Assembly: GCF_014042015.1 (NCBI RefSeq)
Contig: NZ_CP059493.1
Span: forward strand, 2,356,001 to 2,420,000
DNA length: 64,000 bases
DNA from: Actinotalea sp. JY-7876
GTDB lineage: Bacteria; Actinomycetota; Actinomycetes; Actinomycetales; Cellulomonadaceae
Direction: 5' to 3'
Shown piece after piece: positions 1 to 8,781 of the stretch. Each line of letters opens with the position of its first letter. The stretch's first letter is position 1. The notes beneath the pieces are model-generated. The model did not search any database, was not told the DNA's origin, and worked only from the letters and a program-made list of their open reading frames with translations. The translations under genes were made by a program, and so were the position numbers.

Positions 1-977
1 TGCGCGGCCGGCCCCACCAGCGCGCGGGCCCGCGCGGCGGCGGGTGCGCCGTGGGCCCGCACCTGCACCTCGCAGTCGAACCAGCCGCCGTCGGTGCGGT
101 CCTCGAACCACACCGGGTCCGTCCCGCGAAGGCGCGTCACCGTGAGCAGCTCCGCGGCGCCCACCACCACCGTGTTCGAGGCCGGCTGGACCTCCAGGAC
201 GTAGCGGGGTCGCCCGTCGGGCGCCGGCCGACCGAGCGCGAGCCCCTTGCGCTGCCCGACGGTGTAGGCGTAGGCGCCGTCGTGCCGGCCGAGGACCGTG
301 CCGTCGACGTCGACGACGTCGCCCGGGCGCGAGCCGAGCCGCTCGCGCAGGAAGCCCTGGGTGTCGCCGTCGGCCACGAAGCAGATGTCGTAGGAGTCCG
401 GCTTGGCGGAGACGCCGAGGCCCCGCGCCGCCGCCTCGGCCCGCACCTCGTCCTTCGAGGCGACGTCGCCGAGCGGGAACATCGCGCGTGCCAGGCGCTC
501 GGGCCCCATGACCGCGAGCACGTAGGACTGGTCCTTGGCGGCGTCGCGCGCGCGGTGCAGCGCACGCCCGCCGTCGTCCGCGATCTCGACGCGCGCGTAG
601 TGACCGGTGCACACGGCGTCGAAGCCGAGCGCGACCGCCTTGTCCAGCAGCGCCTCGAACTTGATGTGCTCGTTGCAGCGCACGCACGGGTTGGGCGTCC
701 GCCCGGCCTCGTACTCGGCGACGAAGTCCGCCACGACCGTGCGCTCGAACGTCTCGGACAGGTCCCAGACGTAGTACGGGACGCCCAGCACGTCCGCCGC
801 CCGCCGCGCGTCGCCGGCGTCCTCGATCGAGCAGCAGCCGCGCGAGCCCGTGCGGTACTCGTCGCGGTTGCGCGACAGCGCCATGTGGACCGCGACGACG
901 TCGTGCCCGGCGTCGACCGCGCGGGCCGCGGCGACGGCGGAGTCGACACCACCGGAGAGGGCTGCCAGGACACGCAT
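1..977 (-). CDS. mnmA: tRNA-specific 2-thiouridylase MnmA (3' end outside window)
   Basis: MnmA uses ATP and a persulfide sulfur relay to make 2-thiouridine at U34 of tRNA. The protein begins [17 protein letters not shown], whose SGGVDS is the PP-loop ATP pyrophosphatase signature. Further on are NPCVRCN, with the first catalytic-type Cys, TGHYAR, and [13 protein letters not shown], with the second Cys. The frame stays open to the window edge after 325 residues, so the C-terminal beta-barrel is truncated by the window and not by mutation. The ATG at 977 lies 6 nt after a TACCCT -10-like hexamer, suggesting a leaderless mRNA. The cysteine desulfurase at 5466-6665 is the likely sulfur donor. 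Confidence 0.96.
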   Translation of the reverse strand, partial: MRVLAALSGGVDSAVAAARAVDAGHDVVAVHMALSRNRDEYRTGSRGCCSIEDAGDARRAADVLGVPYYVWDLSETFERTVVADFVAEYEAGRTPNPCVRCNEHIKFEALLDKAVALGFDAVCTGHYARVEIADDGGRALHRARDAAKDQSYVLAVMGPERLARAMFPLGDVASKDEVRAEAAARGLGVSAKPDSYDICFVADGDTQGFLRERLGSRPGDVVDVDGTVLGRHDGAYAYTVGQRKGLALGRPAPDGRPRYVLEVQPASNTVVVGAAELLTVTRLRGTDPVWFEDRTDGGWFDCEVQVRAHGAPAAARARALVGPAA

Positions 978-983
978 GCGGCC

Positions 984-989
984 AGGGTA
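984..989 (-). promoter_or_regulatory. putative -10 box of mnmA (leaderless)
   Basis: On the reverse strand TACCCT fits the actinobacterial -10 pattern TANNNT and ends 6 nt before the ATG at 977. No clear -35 is visible. The same spacing recurs at several genes in this window. Confidence 0.5.
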
Positions 990-1041
990 CGTGCGCGCCC
1001 GGCCCCGAGGCGTCGGCGACGGCGGTGCGTGCCCGGGCGGA

Positions 1042-1509
1042 TCAGCGCAGGTCGACCCGGTAGACGTTGGTCTCCCGCGCGACGAAGCCGACCCGGCGGT
1101 AGAGCCGGTTCGCGGCCTCCCGCGACGGGCGCGAGGTGAGATCCACGGTCCGGGCACCGAGCTCGGCCGCGCGCGCGACGGCCGCCCGGAGCAGCGCCTC
1201 GCCGACCCCGCGCCCGCGCGCGGAGCCGTCGACGACGACGTCCTCGACCCACGCGCGGCGCCCCGTGGGCAACGGGAACTCCACCAGCGTGAGCGACCCG
1301 ACGACGTCTCCCCCGACCCGGGCCACGAGCATCGAGACGGCCGGGGAGTCGACGATCTCCGCCAGCGCCGCGGCCGTCACCGGCGCCGCGGACGACGACA
1401 GCTGCGGCAGCAGGCCCTCCCACGCCGCCACGAGCTCGGGCGTCACCGCCGTGACGACCTCGACGACGACGTCATCCGGACCGGACCGCTGGGTCACGCG
1501 CTGCTCCAT
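1042..1509 (-). CDS. GNAT-family N-acetyltransferase
   Basis: 155-residue GNAT-fold acyltransferase that would use acetyl-CoA; the substrate is unknown. The core is visible as [20 protein letters not shown] (motif A, acetyl-CoA pyrophosphate loop R/Q-x-x-G-x-G/A), followed by [20 protein letters not shown] and the C-terminal [11 protein letters not shown] (motif B). The open frame extends 36 codons upstream, but ATG 1509 is chosen because the protein then has normal GNAT length and a TACGCT hexamer lies 6 nt before it. It is divergent from the hydrolase at 1542, with only 32 nt between the start codons. Confidence 0.88.
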   Translation of the reverse strand: MEQRVTQRSGPDDVVVEVVTAVTPELVAAWEGLLPQLSSSAAPVTAAALAEIVDSPAVSMLVARVGGDVVGSLTLVEFPLPTGRRAWVEDVVVDGSARGRGVGEALLRAAVARAAELGARTVDLTSRPSREAANRLYRRVGFVARETNVYRVDLR

Positions 1510-1515
1510 CCGGCG

Positions 1516-1535
1516 AGCGTAGGGCTCGCTACGGT
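1516..1535. promoter_or_regulatory. overlapping divergent leaderless promoters
   Basis: Two -10-like hexamers lie back to back: TACGCT on the reverse strand (1521-1516), 6 nt before the ATG at 1509, and TACGGT on the forward strand (1530-1535), 6 nt before the ATG at 1542. Each -35 region would fall across the start codon of the other gene, so the two polymerase footprints overlap. Inferred from sequence only. Confidence 0.5.
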
Positions 1536-1541
1536 GGCGGG

Positions 1542-2381
1542 ATGGCAACGGAGCAGCGGGTCGGCGAGCACGACGTGCGCACGAGCGACGGGCGCACCCT
1601 GCGCGCCTACGACGCACGACCGGACCGCGCGGACGCGCCGGTCGTGGTGTGGCACCACGGCTCCCCCCACTCCGGGCGGCTCCTGGCGCCGCTCCTGGAG
1701 CCCGCCGTCGAGCGCGGCATCCACCTGGTCACCTACGCGCGCCCGGCGTACGGCGGCTCGACCCCGCGGCCCGGCCGCGACGTCGCCTCGGCCGCCGACG
1801 ACGTCGCCCACGTCGCCGACGCGCTCGGCCTGGGCCGCTTCGCCGTGCTGGGACACTCCGGCGGCGGCCCGCACGCGCTCGCGTGCGCCGCCCTCCTCGC
1901 CGACCGCGTGACCGCGGCCGCCTCGCTGTCGGGCCCGGCGCCCTGGGACGGCGACGAGGCGTGGTTCGCCGGCATGCGCTCCGACGCCGCGCTGCGGGCG
2001 GCGACGCAGGGCCGCGAGGCCCGGGCGCGGCTCGCCGAGGTCGAGGAGTTCGACGAGGAGACCTTCACCGCCGCGGACTGGGCCGCCCTCTCGGGGCCGT
2101 GGGCTGCCCTCGGCGAGGACGCGAGCGACCCGGCCGCGACCCCGGACGGCCTCGTGGACGACGACGTCGCGTTCGTCTCGCCGTGGGGCTTCGACCTTGC
2201 CGACGTCCGGGTGCCCACGCTCGTGCTCCACGGCGGACAGGACCGGATGGTGCCCCCCTCGCACGCGGCCCGCCTCGGCGCCCTGCTGCCGGGGGCCGAG
2301 GCGCGCCTGCTGCCCGAGGACGGCCACATCTCGGTGCTGCGCGAGTACGGCGCGGTGCTGGACCGCCTCACCGGGCGCTGA
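1542..2381 (+). CDS. alpha/beta-fold hydrolase
   Basis: 279-residue alpha/beta hydrolase of the fold used by esterases, lipases and epoxide hydrolases. It shows the oxyanion-hole region WHHGSPHSG (residues 39-47), the nucleophile elbow GHSGGGPHAL (Ser near residue 107), VPTLVLHGGQDRMVP carrying the probable acidic residue, and EDGHISVL with the catalytic His. There is no signal peptide, so it is probably cytoplasmic. The substrate cannot be read from sequence. The ATG sits 6 nt after TACGGT, suggesting a leaderless transcript. A flavin-reductase-like gene follows 89 nt downstream. Confidence 0.92.
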   Translation: MATEQRVGEHDVRTSDGRTLRAYDARPDRADAPVVVWHHGSPHSGRLLAPLLEPAVERGIHLVTYARPAYGGSTPRPGRDVASAADDVAHVADALGLGRFAVLGHSGGGPHALACAALLADRVTAAASLSGPAPWDGDEAWFAGMRSDAALRAATQGREARARLAEVEEFDEETFTAADWAALSGPWAALGEDASDPAATPDGLVDDDVAFVSPWGFDLADVRVPTLVLHGGQDRMVPPSHAARLGALLPGAEARLLPEDGHISVLREYGAVLDRLTGR

Positions 2382-2470
2382 GTCCGCCGCCGCTCGCGCA
2401 GGTCCGTCTCGCCGCGCGCCCCGGCCGGCGACGTCACACGATGGACGGACCACGAGAGGAAGGCGAGACC

Positions 2471-2956
2471 ATGACCGCTGCACCCGACGAGGACCTGCGC
2501 ACCGTCCGCCACCTCCTCGAGGACGCGCACGTCGCGATGCTCACGTCCATCGCGCCCGACGGCACGCTCATGAGCCGCCCGATGGGCATGCAGGCGGTCG
2601 ACTTCGACGGCGACCTGTGGTTCTTCGCCGAGCGCAGCTCGCGCCTCGTCGCCCACGTGACGGTCCACCCGCAGGTCAACGTCGCGGTGGCCGCCGGCTC
2701 GAGCTGGGTGTCGTTGACCGGCCGGGCGCGCGTGGTCGAGGACGACGCCAAGAAGCGCCAGCTCTGGAACGCGGTCGTCGAGGCGTGGCTGCCCCAGGGC
2801 CCGGACGACCCGGAGGCCGTGCTGCTGCACGTCGCGGCCGACTCCGCGGAGTACTGGGACTCGCCGGGGCGCGTCGCCACGCTGATCAGCTTCGTCAAGG
2901 CGAAGGTGACCGGCGAGCGCTACGACGGCGGGGAGAACGAGCGCGTCGAGCTGTGA
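2471..2956 (+). CDS. pyridoxamine 5'-phosphate oxidase-fold (general stress protein 26-like) protein
   Basis: 161-residue split-barrel flavin/F420-binding protein of the PNPOx-like superfamily, GSP26 subgroup. Typical features are HVAMLTSIAPDGTLMSRPM (first strands and cofactor loop), DLWFFAERSSRLV, and SWVSLTGRARVVEDDAKKRQLW, then the LISFVKAKVTGERY tail. Members bind FMN, FAD or F420; which one cannot be told here. The ATG at 2471 is preceded by an AGAGGAAGG Shine-Dalgarno-type stretch. It is a separate gene from the pdxH at 35954. Its stop lies 4 nt from the convergent polymerase gene. Confidence 0.88.
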   Translation: MTAAPDEDLRTVRHLLEDAHVAMLTSIAPDGTLMSRPMGMQAVDFDGDLWFFAERSSRLVAHVTVHPQVNVAVAAGSSWVSLTGRARVVEDDAKKRQLWNAVVEAWLPQGPDDPEAVLLHVAADSAEYWDSPGRVATLISFVKAKVTGERYDGGENERVEL

Positions 2957-2960
2957 GGCG

Positions 2961-4700
2961 TCAGCTCGCCTGGTCGTAGCTCTCGACGACCGACACGCTG
3001 AGCGGGAACTCGACGGGGGCGGCGCCGAACAGCAGACGCCCGGCCTCCGCGGCCGCGGCGCGGACGGCGTCGGCCACGGCGTCCGCGGCGGGCTCGGGGG
3101 CGTGCACCATCACCTCGTCGTGCAGGAAGAAGACGAGGTGCGGCCTGCCCTCGACGTCGCGCAGGCGGCGGCGCAGCGACGCCATCCAGCACAGGGCCCA
3201 CTCGGCCGCGGTGCCCTGGACCACGAAGTTGCGCGTGAAGCGGCCCCAGTCCCGGGCCCGGCGCCGCACGGCGCGAACCTCCTCGGCGTCGGCCCCCTCC
3301 CCGCTCGCGGCGTGCAGCGCGTCGAGGAAGGCCGGCGACGGCGCCGGCGACGTGCGCCCGAGCCAGGTCGAGACGACCTCGCCGTGCTCACCGGCCCGCG
3401 CGGCGCGCTCCACCAGGCCGAGCGCCCGGGGGTAGGCCCGCGTGAGCCGCGGGACGAGCGCGCCGCTCGCCCCGCTCGTGGCGCCGTAGAGAGCGCCGAG
3501 CATCGCGTACTTCGCCTGCTCGCGGGTCTGGACGACCCCCGCCGCGACCAGCCCCTGGTAGAGGTCCGCCGCCCGGCCTGCGGCGGCCATCGCGTCGTCC
3601 CCCGACATGGCCGCCAGGACCCGCGGCTCGAGCTGCGCGGCATCGGCGACGACGAGACGCCACCCGGGGTCCGCGCGCACCGCGGCCCGGATGTCCGCGG
3701 GCAGCTGGAGCGCGCCTCCCCCGCTCGTCGCCCAGCGCCCCGTGACGACGCCGCCCGGCACGTAGTCGGGCCGGAACCGACCGTCCTGCACCCACGTCTG
3801 CATCCAGGTCCACCCGTTGGCGCTGAGCAGGCGCGAGAGCCGCTTGTGCTCGAGCAGCGGCTCGACGACGGGGTGGTCGAGCCCGCGGATCTCCCCCTTG
3901 CGGGTCGACGTGACGTCGAGGCCGGCCGCCCGCAGGGCGGCGAGCAGCTCCGGTTGGGAGTCGACGTTGAGACCGGGCCGGTCGAGCGCGGCGCGCACCT
4001 GGTCGGCCACCGCCTCCAGACGGCGCGGTCGCCCGCCCGCGCGGGGTCGCTCCCCGAGCGCCGCGGTCAGCGTGCGGTCGTGCACCCGGACGTCCCACGG
4101 CATGCCGTCGTGGCGCATCTCCGCGGCGATGAGGGCACCGGTGGACTCGGCCGCCAGGAGCAGCCGGAGGCGACCGGGCTCCCGCGAGCCGGCCACGGCC
4201 TCGAGCTGGTCTCCGAGTGCCGCCACCGGGTCGGGCGTGCCGCCGCCGGCGTGCGCCGCGGCCCCGGACGCGGTGTGGTCGAAGGCGGCGTCGTCCCCGG
4301 ACGCGGCGTCGTCCCCGAATGCGGCGTCGAAGAGGGTGGTCGCGCCGGCCGTCGCGGCGGGCACGTCCGGGCGCGCGGCGTCCCAGGGCCCCGCGGGCGC
4401 CTCCGCGAGCCGGGACCCGGCGCACAGGACGCTCCGGCGCAGGATCGCGTGGCACAGCCGCAGGTCGTGGCACCGCTCGACCCGGACACCCGCCTCGAGC
4501 AGCGGCGGGTACCGGCGCGCCGTGTCGTCCCAGACCCAGCGCGGCCTGGCGGACGGGTCCGACTCCCGCCGGGCGACGGCCGCCGGCAGGTCGCCCGGGG
4601 CGACGGGCGTGCGGTGCCGGGCCGAGCCGTCGTCGGCCGTCTCGACGAGCACGACGCCGCCGGGGTGGGCGGGGTCGTCGACGACCACGACGAAGGGCAC
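2961..4700 (-). CDS. stand-alone family-A DNA polymerase (3'-5' exonuclease/polymerase type)
   Basis: 579-residue DNA polymerase I-like protein without a 5' nuclease domain. The C-terminal half carries the three family-A polymerase motifs: A (VVADAAQLEPRVLA, with the metal-binding Asp), B (REQAKYAMLGALYGATSG, O-helix Lys and Tyr-Gly) and C (FFLHDEVMVHAPE, with His-Asp-Glu). The N-terminal third occupies the exonuclease position, but the usual metal-binding D-x-E is not visible, so proofreading is doubtful. Around residues 125-145 is an Ala/Asp/Gly-rich linker encoded by an 18-bp tandem repeat. GTG 4700 was chosen because upstream codons are low-complexity and Arg-rich, and a GACAAT hexamer lies 5 nt before it. 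The housekeeping polA must be elsewhere. Confidence 0.9.
   Translation of the reverse strand: MPFVVVVDDPAHPGGVVLVETADDGSARHRTPVAPGDLPAAVARRESDPSARPRWVWDDTARRYPPLLEAGVRVERCHDLRLCHAILRRSVLCAGSRLAEAPAGPWDAARPDVPAATAGATTLFDAAFGDDAASGDDAAFDHTASGAAAHAGGGTPDPVAALGDQLEAVAGSREPGRLRLLLAAESTGALIAAEMRHDGMPWDVRVHDRTLTAALGERPRAGGRPRRLEAVADQVRAALDRPGLNVDSQPELLAALRAAGLDVTSTRKGEIRGLDHPVVEPLLEHKRLSRLLSANGWTWMQTWVQDGRFRPDYVPGGVVTGRWATSGGGALQLPADIRAAVRADPGWRLVVADAAQLEPRVLAAMSGDDAMAAAGRAADLYQGLVAAGVVQTREQAKYAMLGALYGATSGASGALVPRLTRAYPRALGLVERAARAGEHGEVVSTWLGRTSPAPSPAFLDALHAASGEGADAEEVRAVRRRARDWGRFTRNFVVQGTAAEWALCWMASLRRRLRDVEGRPHLVFFLHDEVMVHAPEPAADAVADAVRAAAAEAGRLLFGAAPVEFPLSVSVVESYDQAS
4285..4330. repeat. 18-bp tandem repeat inside the polymerase gene
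   Basis: The unit GCGGCGTCGTCCCCGGAC is present about 2.5 times with minor changes (4285-4302, 4303-4320, then a partial copy). It encodes alternating Ala/Asp-rich linker residues in the non-catalytic N-terminal third. Confidence 0.8.
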
Positions 4701-4747
4701 ACCCCATTGTCGGGGCGGGCACCGACACGTGGTGCCGCGGTCCGCCC

Positions 4748-5320
4748 TCAGCGCCAGGGGCGCTGGTCCGCCGCGAGCCGGTAGAGCACGTGCGGGCGCA
4801 CGGGATGCCCCTCGGGCACGTCGGGGTGGTCGAAGTCGCCGACGGGGTCGCGCCACATCCCGATCCGGCGCATCACCGCCTGCGAGCGCTCGTTGCCCAC
4901 GGCCGTGAAGGAGACGACGTCCGCCCATCCGAGCACGTCGAACGCGACGTCGAGCGCCGCCCTCGCCGCCTCCGTGGCGAAGCCCTGCCCCCAGTGCCCG
5001 ACGGCCAGCCGCCAGCCGACCTCGCGCCGCGGCTCGAACGCCGCCTCGAAGGCCACCGGCCACAGCCCGGTGAAGCCGATGAACTCCCCCGTGTCGCGCC
5101 GCTCGAGCGCCCACAGGCCCCAGCCCTCGGCGTCCCAGTGCGCCGCGACCCGCGCGACCAGGCGCTCGGTGTCCTCGTGCGTCCCGTGGCGCGCGAAGTG
5201 CTCCATGACCACCGGGTCGTCGTTCATCGCGGCGAAGGGGTCGAGGTCAGCGGGCTCGAACCCGCGCAGCACGAGCCGGTCCGTCACGACGCGGCGGGGG
5301 GCGGTTCGCTCGGTGCTCAT
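4748..5320 (-). CDS. GNAT-family N-acetyltransferase (RimJ/RimL type)
   Basis: 190-residue acetyltransferase of the RimJ/RimL/SpeG group. It opens with VVTDRLVLRGFEPADLDPFA and contains EVGWRLAVGHWGQGFATEAARAALD, which holds the acetyl-CoA loop GQGFATEA, then SFTAVGNERSQAVMRRIGM, the hallmark Asn/Ser-rich C-terminal motif of this group. Likely substrates are a protein N-terminus or a small amine; not determinable. ATG 5320 is favoured by a TAGGGT hexamer 7 nt upstream. Confidence 0.92.
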   Translation of the reverse strand: MSTERTAPRRVVTDRLVLRGFEPADLDPFAAMNDDPVVMEHFARHGTHEDTERLVARVAAHWDAEGWGLWALERRDTGEFIGFTGLWPVAFEAAFEPRREVGWRLAVGHWGQGFATEAARAALDVAFDVLGWADVVSFTAVGNERSQAVMRRIGMWRDPVGDFDHPDVPEGHPVRPHVLYRLAADQRPWR

Positions 5321-5465
5321 CCGCCCGACCCTAGGGCGCGAGCGCCCCGGCCGATAGACCGCGGACCCCCGCTCCCGCCACGCGGGCGCCCACGTCCGCG
5401 ACGACGAGGGCCGCGACCCGCGGGCGGGCCGGGCGGGCGCGCACCAGCGCGGCGCGAACCCCGCG

Positions 5466-6665
5466 TCAGCGTGCCGCGGCGAGGCCCGCGGCGCGGGCTC
5501 GGGCGACGACGTCGGGCAGCGCGGTGACGAGCGCGTCGACGTCGTCGGCGGTGGAGGTGCGGCCCAGCGAGAAGCGCAGGGCCCCGCGCGCGTCGTCCGG
5601 CGCGACGCCGCAGGCCAGCACCACGTGGGACGGCTGCGGGACGCCCGCGCGGCACGCCGACCCGGTCGAGCACTGGATGCCCGCGGAGTCGAGCAGGTAC
5701 AGCAGCGAGTCGCCCTCGCACCCCGGGAAGGTGACGTGGGCGTTCGCCGGCAGGCGCGCCGGACCGCCGTCGGGGGTCGCCGCGGCCGGGTCGGCGCCGC
5801 GCAGGACGGCGTCGGGCACCGCGCCGACCACCCCGGCGACCAGGGTGTCCCGCAGCGCGGCGAGGCGGCGCGCCTCCGCCGGCTGGTCCGCGACCGCCTC
5901 CTCGACCGCCACCGCGAACGCCCGGATCGCGGCGACGTCGAGGGTCCCGGACCGCACGCCGCGCTCCTGGCCGCCGCCGTGCAGCACCGGCACGAGGCCC
6001 AGCTCGCGCCGGGCCAGGAGCGCCCCGACGCCCACGGGCCCGCCGAGCTTGTGGCCGGACACGGTGACCGCGTCGAGCCCGCTCGCGCCGAAGTCCACCG
6101 CGAGCTGCCCGACCGCCTGCACGGCGTCGGCGTGGACCGGGACGCCGTGGGCGTGCGCGGCCGCGACGACCGCACGCACGGGCTGCACGGTGCCGATCTC
6201 GTTGTTGGCCCACATCACGCTCACGAGCGCCACCTCGTCCGGGTGGGCGGCGAGCTCGGCGCGCAGCGCGTCGACGTCCACGAGGCCGCGGTCGTCGACG
6301 GGCAGGACGACGACCTCGGCACCCGCCTGCTCGGCGAGCCAGTGCGCCGGGTCGAGGACCGCGTGGTGCTCGACGGCCGAGACGAGGACCCGCCGGCGGC
6401 GGGGGTCCTGCGCCCGGCGCGCCCACAGGACGCCCTTGAGCGCCAGGTTGTCGGCCTCGGTGCCGCCCGCGGTGAGCACGACCTCGCTGGGCCGCGCGCC
6501 GAGGCGTGCGGCGATTGCCTCGCGGGACTCCTCGACGACGCGACGCGCGGCGCGGCCCGCGTCGTGCAGGGACGACGCGTTCCCGGTGCGGCCGAGCTGG
6601 TCGACCATCGCCTCGATCGCGCGGGGGTGCATCGGCGTGGTCGCCGCGTGGTCGAGGTACGTCAC
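5466..6665 (-). CDS. cysteine desulfurase (NifS/IscS family)
   Basis: 399-residue PLP enzyme that removes sulfur from cysteine as an enzyme-bound persulfide. It opens with YLDHAATTP, has the PLP-Lys motif [24 protein letters not shown] (PLP-ring and Asp contacts), and the catalytic-Cys loop [17 protein letters not shown]. In Actinobacteria a desulfurase commonly sits between etfBA and mnmA and feeds sulfur to MnmA; here it lies between both, but several genes intervene. GTG 6665 follows a TAGACT hexamer by 6 nt, suggesting a leaderless mRNA. The 145 bp between this gene's stop and the acetyltransferase start hold no recognised feature beyond that gene's -10-like box. Confidence 0.95.
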   Translation of the reverse strand: MTYLDHAATTPMHPRAIEAMVDQLGRTGNASSLHDAGRAARRVVEESREAIAARLGARPSEVVLTAGGTEADNLALKGVLWARRAQDPRRRRVLVSAVEHHAVLDPAHWLAEQAGAEVVVLPVDDRGLVDVDALRAELAAHPDEVALVSVMWANNEIGTVQPVRAVVAAAHAHGVPVHADAVQAVGQLAVDFGASGLDAVTVSGHKLGGPVGVGALLARRELGLVPVLHGGGQERGVRSGTLDVAAIRAFAVAVEEAVADQPAEARRLAALRDTLVAGVVGAVPDAVLRGADPAAATPDGGPARLPANAHVTFPGCEGDSLLYLLDSAGIQCSTGSACRAGVPQPSHVVLACGVAPDDARGALRFSLGRTSTADDVDALVTALPDVVARARAAGLAAAR

Positions 6666-6671
6666 CCGGTG

Positions 6672-6677
6672 AGTCTA
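6672..6677 (-). promoter_or_regulatory. putative -10 box of the cysteine desulfurase gene
   Basis: TAGACT on the reverse strand, 6 nt before the GTG at 6665; fits TANNNT with leaderless spacing. Confidence 0.5.
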
Positions 6678-6747
6678 GGAGCGCTCGCGTGCGCGGCCTG
6701 CCCACACCCGTCACCGCGCGGACACACCCGACTGGCAGAATGCCGCC

Positions 6748-7719
6748 GTGACCCCAGCGACCGCGCCCCCGGCCTTCAGCGGGTCCCGCCTCGGTTGGGC
6801 GGACCTCCCGCGCGAGGTCCGCGCGCGGATCGCCGAGCTCGCGGGCGCGCAGGTCATGTCGGAGACGAGCGCGACCAGCGGCTTCAGCCCGGGCTACGCC
6901 GCGACCCTCGAGCTGGCCGACGGCACCGAGGTCTTCGTCAAGGCGGTCAGCCCCGACCAGAACCCCGACTCCCCGCAGCTCGCCCGCCACGAGCGGCTGG
7001 CCGCGGGGCTGCTGCCCCCCGGCGTCCCGGCGCCGCGGCTCCTGTGGTCGCACGACGACGGCTGGTGGGTGCTGCTGGGCTTCGAGGTCGTGGCGGGCTC
7101 GTCCCCCGTGCTGCCCTGGCGGCCCACGGACCTGTCGCGCGTGCTCGCGGCGGTCACGGAGCTGGCGGACGCCGGCACGCCCGGCCCCGCGGGCCTGCCG
7201 CCGCTCGGCGAGGCGGTCGCCGGCGTCATGGCGGGCTTCGCGCGGCTCGAGGCTGACGGCGCCGCGGTGGACCGCGCCGTGGAGCAGCTCGGCCCCCAGG
7301 GCGCGTGGCTGCGCTCCCACCTGGACCGGCTCGTCGAGTGGTCGAGCGCCGCCGTCCCCGCCGTGGCCGGCGACACCCTCGTCCACGGCGACCTGCGCGG
7401 CGACAACGTCATGCTCGCGCCCGACCGGGTCTGGATCATCGACTGGCCGCACGCCGCCACCGACGGCGCGCGCTGGTTCGACCTCCTCGCGATGCTGCCG
7501 AGCGTCGCGATGCAGGGCGGGGGCGACCCCGCCGAGATCTTCGCCGCCCACCCGACCGCCGCGGGCGCCGACCCCGACGCGGTGCGGGCGGCGCTGGCGG
7601 GGATCACCGGCTACTTCCTGCACGGCTCCCTGCAGCCGGCACCGCGCGGCATCGCCAACCTGCGCGCGTTCCAGCGCGCGCAGGGCGTCGCCGCGCTCGG
7701 CTGGCTCCGCGGGCTCTAG
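6748..7719 (+). CDS. aminoglycoside phosphotransferase (APH)-fold kinase
   Basis: 323-residue protein of the APH/choline-kinase superfamily. The N-lobe carries EVFVKAVSPDQ, with a Lys suited to ATP binding, and GWWVLLGFEVVAGS forms the hinge. The catalytic loop is VHGDLRGDNVML (H-G-D-x(4)-N) and the metal-binding Asp is in WIIDWPHAA. The family includes many small-molecule kinases, so resistance should not be assumed. GTG 6748 is 6 nt after CAGAAT. It lies on the opposite strand to its neighbours, inside an otherwise typical etfBA-desulfurase neighbourhood. Confidence 0.88.
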   Translation: MTPATAPPAFSGSRLGWADLPREVRARIAELAGAQVMSETSATSGFSPGYAATLELADGTEVFVKAVSPDQNPDSPQLARHERLAAGLLPPGVPAPRLLWSHDDGWWVLLGFEVVAGSSPVLPWRPTDLSRVLAAVTELADAGTPGPAGLPPLGEAVAGVMAGFARLEADGAAVDRAVEQLGPQGAWLRSHLDRLVEWSSAAVPAVAGDTLVHGDLRGDNVMLAPDRVWIIDWPHAATDGARWFDLLAMLPSVAMQGGGDPAEIFAAHPTAAGADPDAVRAALAGITGYFLHGSLQPAPRGIANLRAFQRAQGVAALGWLRGL

Positions 7720-7733
7720 CCGTCAGGCCGTCA

Positions 7734-7756
7734 CCCGGCGCACGTCCTGCGCCGGG
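7734..7756. terminator. bidirectional hairpin terminator
   Basis: Perfect 9-bp GC stem (CCCGGCGCA / TGCGCCGGG) with a 5-nt loop lies between the convergent APH-fold and etfA genes, ending just before the etfA stop. There is no long U tract, as is usual at this GC content. Confidence 0.6.
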
Positions 7757-7757
7757 G

Positions 7758-8753
7758 TCAGGCCTCGCCGCGGATCCGGCGGATCTCCGCCGCGGCCTGC
7801 GGCAGGACCGTGAACAGGTCCCCGACGACGCCGAAGTCGGCGATCTCGAAGATCGGCGACTCGGGGTCCGAGTTGACGGCGACGATCGTTCCCGAGGCCT
7901 GCATGCCACCGCGGTGGTGGACCGCACCGGACACACCGGCGCCGATGTAGAGCCGCGGGGTGATGGTCACGCCGGTCTGGCCGATCTGCGCCTCGTGGCC
8001 GATCCAGCCCTCGTCGGTCGCGACGCGGGTCGCCCCGACCGCGCCGCCGAGCACGTCGGCGAGCTCCTCGACCGCCGAGAAGTCGCCCTCGGTCCCGCGC
8101 CCGCCGACGACGACGACCTGGGCCTCGCCGAGGTCGGGGCGGTCCGACGCGGGCCGCGGCGTGCGCTCGACGAGCCGCGCCACGGGACCCGCCGCCGGGA
8201 CGACGTCGTGCGTGAGGACCTCGGGCTGCGTCGGGGCGCCGTCCGGCGCGACGGCGGCCACGGCGTTGGGCTTGAGCGCGACCACGGCCCGCGGGGTCGT
8301 GGTGCAGGCCCGCAGCGTCCACGTGGCGGCGAACGCCTGCTGGACCGCGACCACCCGGCCGTCCGGACCGGCCTCGAGCGCGGCCGCGTCGACCATGAGG
8401 CCCGCCCCGGTCGCGAGCGCGAGCCGGGCGGCGGTCTCCTTGTTCTCGAAGGTCGAGGCCAGCAGCACCGTCGAGGCGCCGGGACCCGCCACGGCCTCGA
8501 CCACGGCGGCCAGCGCCTCCCCGCGCTCGGGCGGCAGCAGGTCGGCGGCCGCGGGCACCGCGTGGACGCGCGCGACGCCCCAGGCGCCGAGCCGGTCGAC
8601 GGCGGCCTCGGGCGCGGCGCCGAACCAGACGGCCTCGACGGGACCGAGGGTCCGGGCGACGGTCAGCAGCTCGTAGGCGGACGAGCGCGGGGCGTCGTCG
8701 TGGTGGTCCACGACGACGAGCACGGGCGCGGCGCCCGGGGCGGCGGTGGTCAT
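7758..8753 (-). CDS. etfA: electron transfer flavoprotein subunit alpha
   Basis: 331-residue FAD-binding alpha subunit of ETF, which passes electrons from acyl-CoA and other dehydrogenases to an ETF oxidoreductase. The C-terminal FAD domain is clear: VVVGGRGTEGDFSAVEELA, IGQTGVTITPRLYIGAGVSGAV, HRGGMQASGTIVAVNSDPE and PIFEIADFGVVGDLF. The N-terminal half has the variable ETF fold shared with EtfB. It lies 28 nt downstream of etfB, so they are presumably co-transcribed. Confidence 0.97.
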   Translation of the reverse strand: MTTAAPGAAPVLVVVDHHDDAPRSSAYELLTVARTLGPVEAVWFGAAPEAAVDRLGAWGVARVHAVPAAADLLPPERGEALAAVVEAVAGPGASTVLLASTFENKETAARLALATGAGLMVDAAALEAGPDGRVVAVQQAFAATWTLRACTTTPRAVVALKPNAVAAVAPDGAPTQPEVLTHDVVPAAGPVARLVERTPRPASDRPDLGEAQVVVVGGRGTEGDFSAVEELADVLGGAVGATRVATDEGWIGHEAQIGQTGVTITPRLYIGAGVSGAVHHRGGMQASGTIVAVNSDPESPIFEIADFGVVGDLFTVLPQAAAEIRRIRGEA

Positions 8754-8781
8754 CGGTCCTCCGGCAGGTGGGGTGGGCGCG

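Noticed and set aside
1649-2956. A single long frame spanning the hydrolase region and the flavin-type protein as a fusion
   Set aside because: The first part is out of frame with the hydrolase and Arg-rich; the conserved flavin-protein sequence begins only at ATG 2471, which has its own ribosome-binding site.
6748-7719. Calling the APH-fold gene an antibiotic resistance determinant
   Set aside because: The kinase fold is shared by many small-molecule kinases, and nothing in the sequence or context indicates aminoglycoside specificity.
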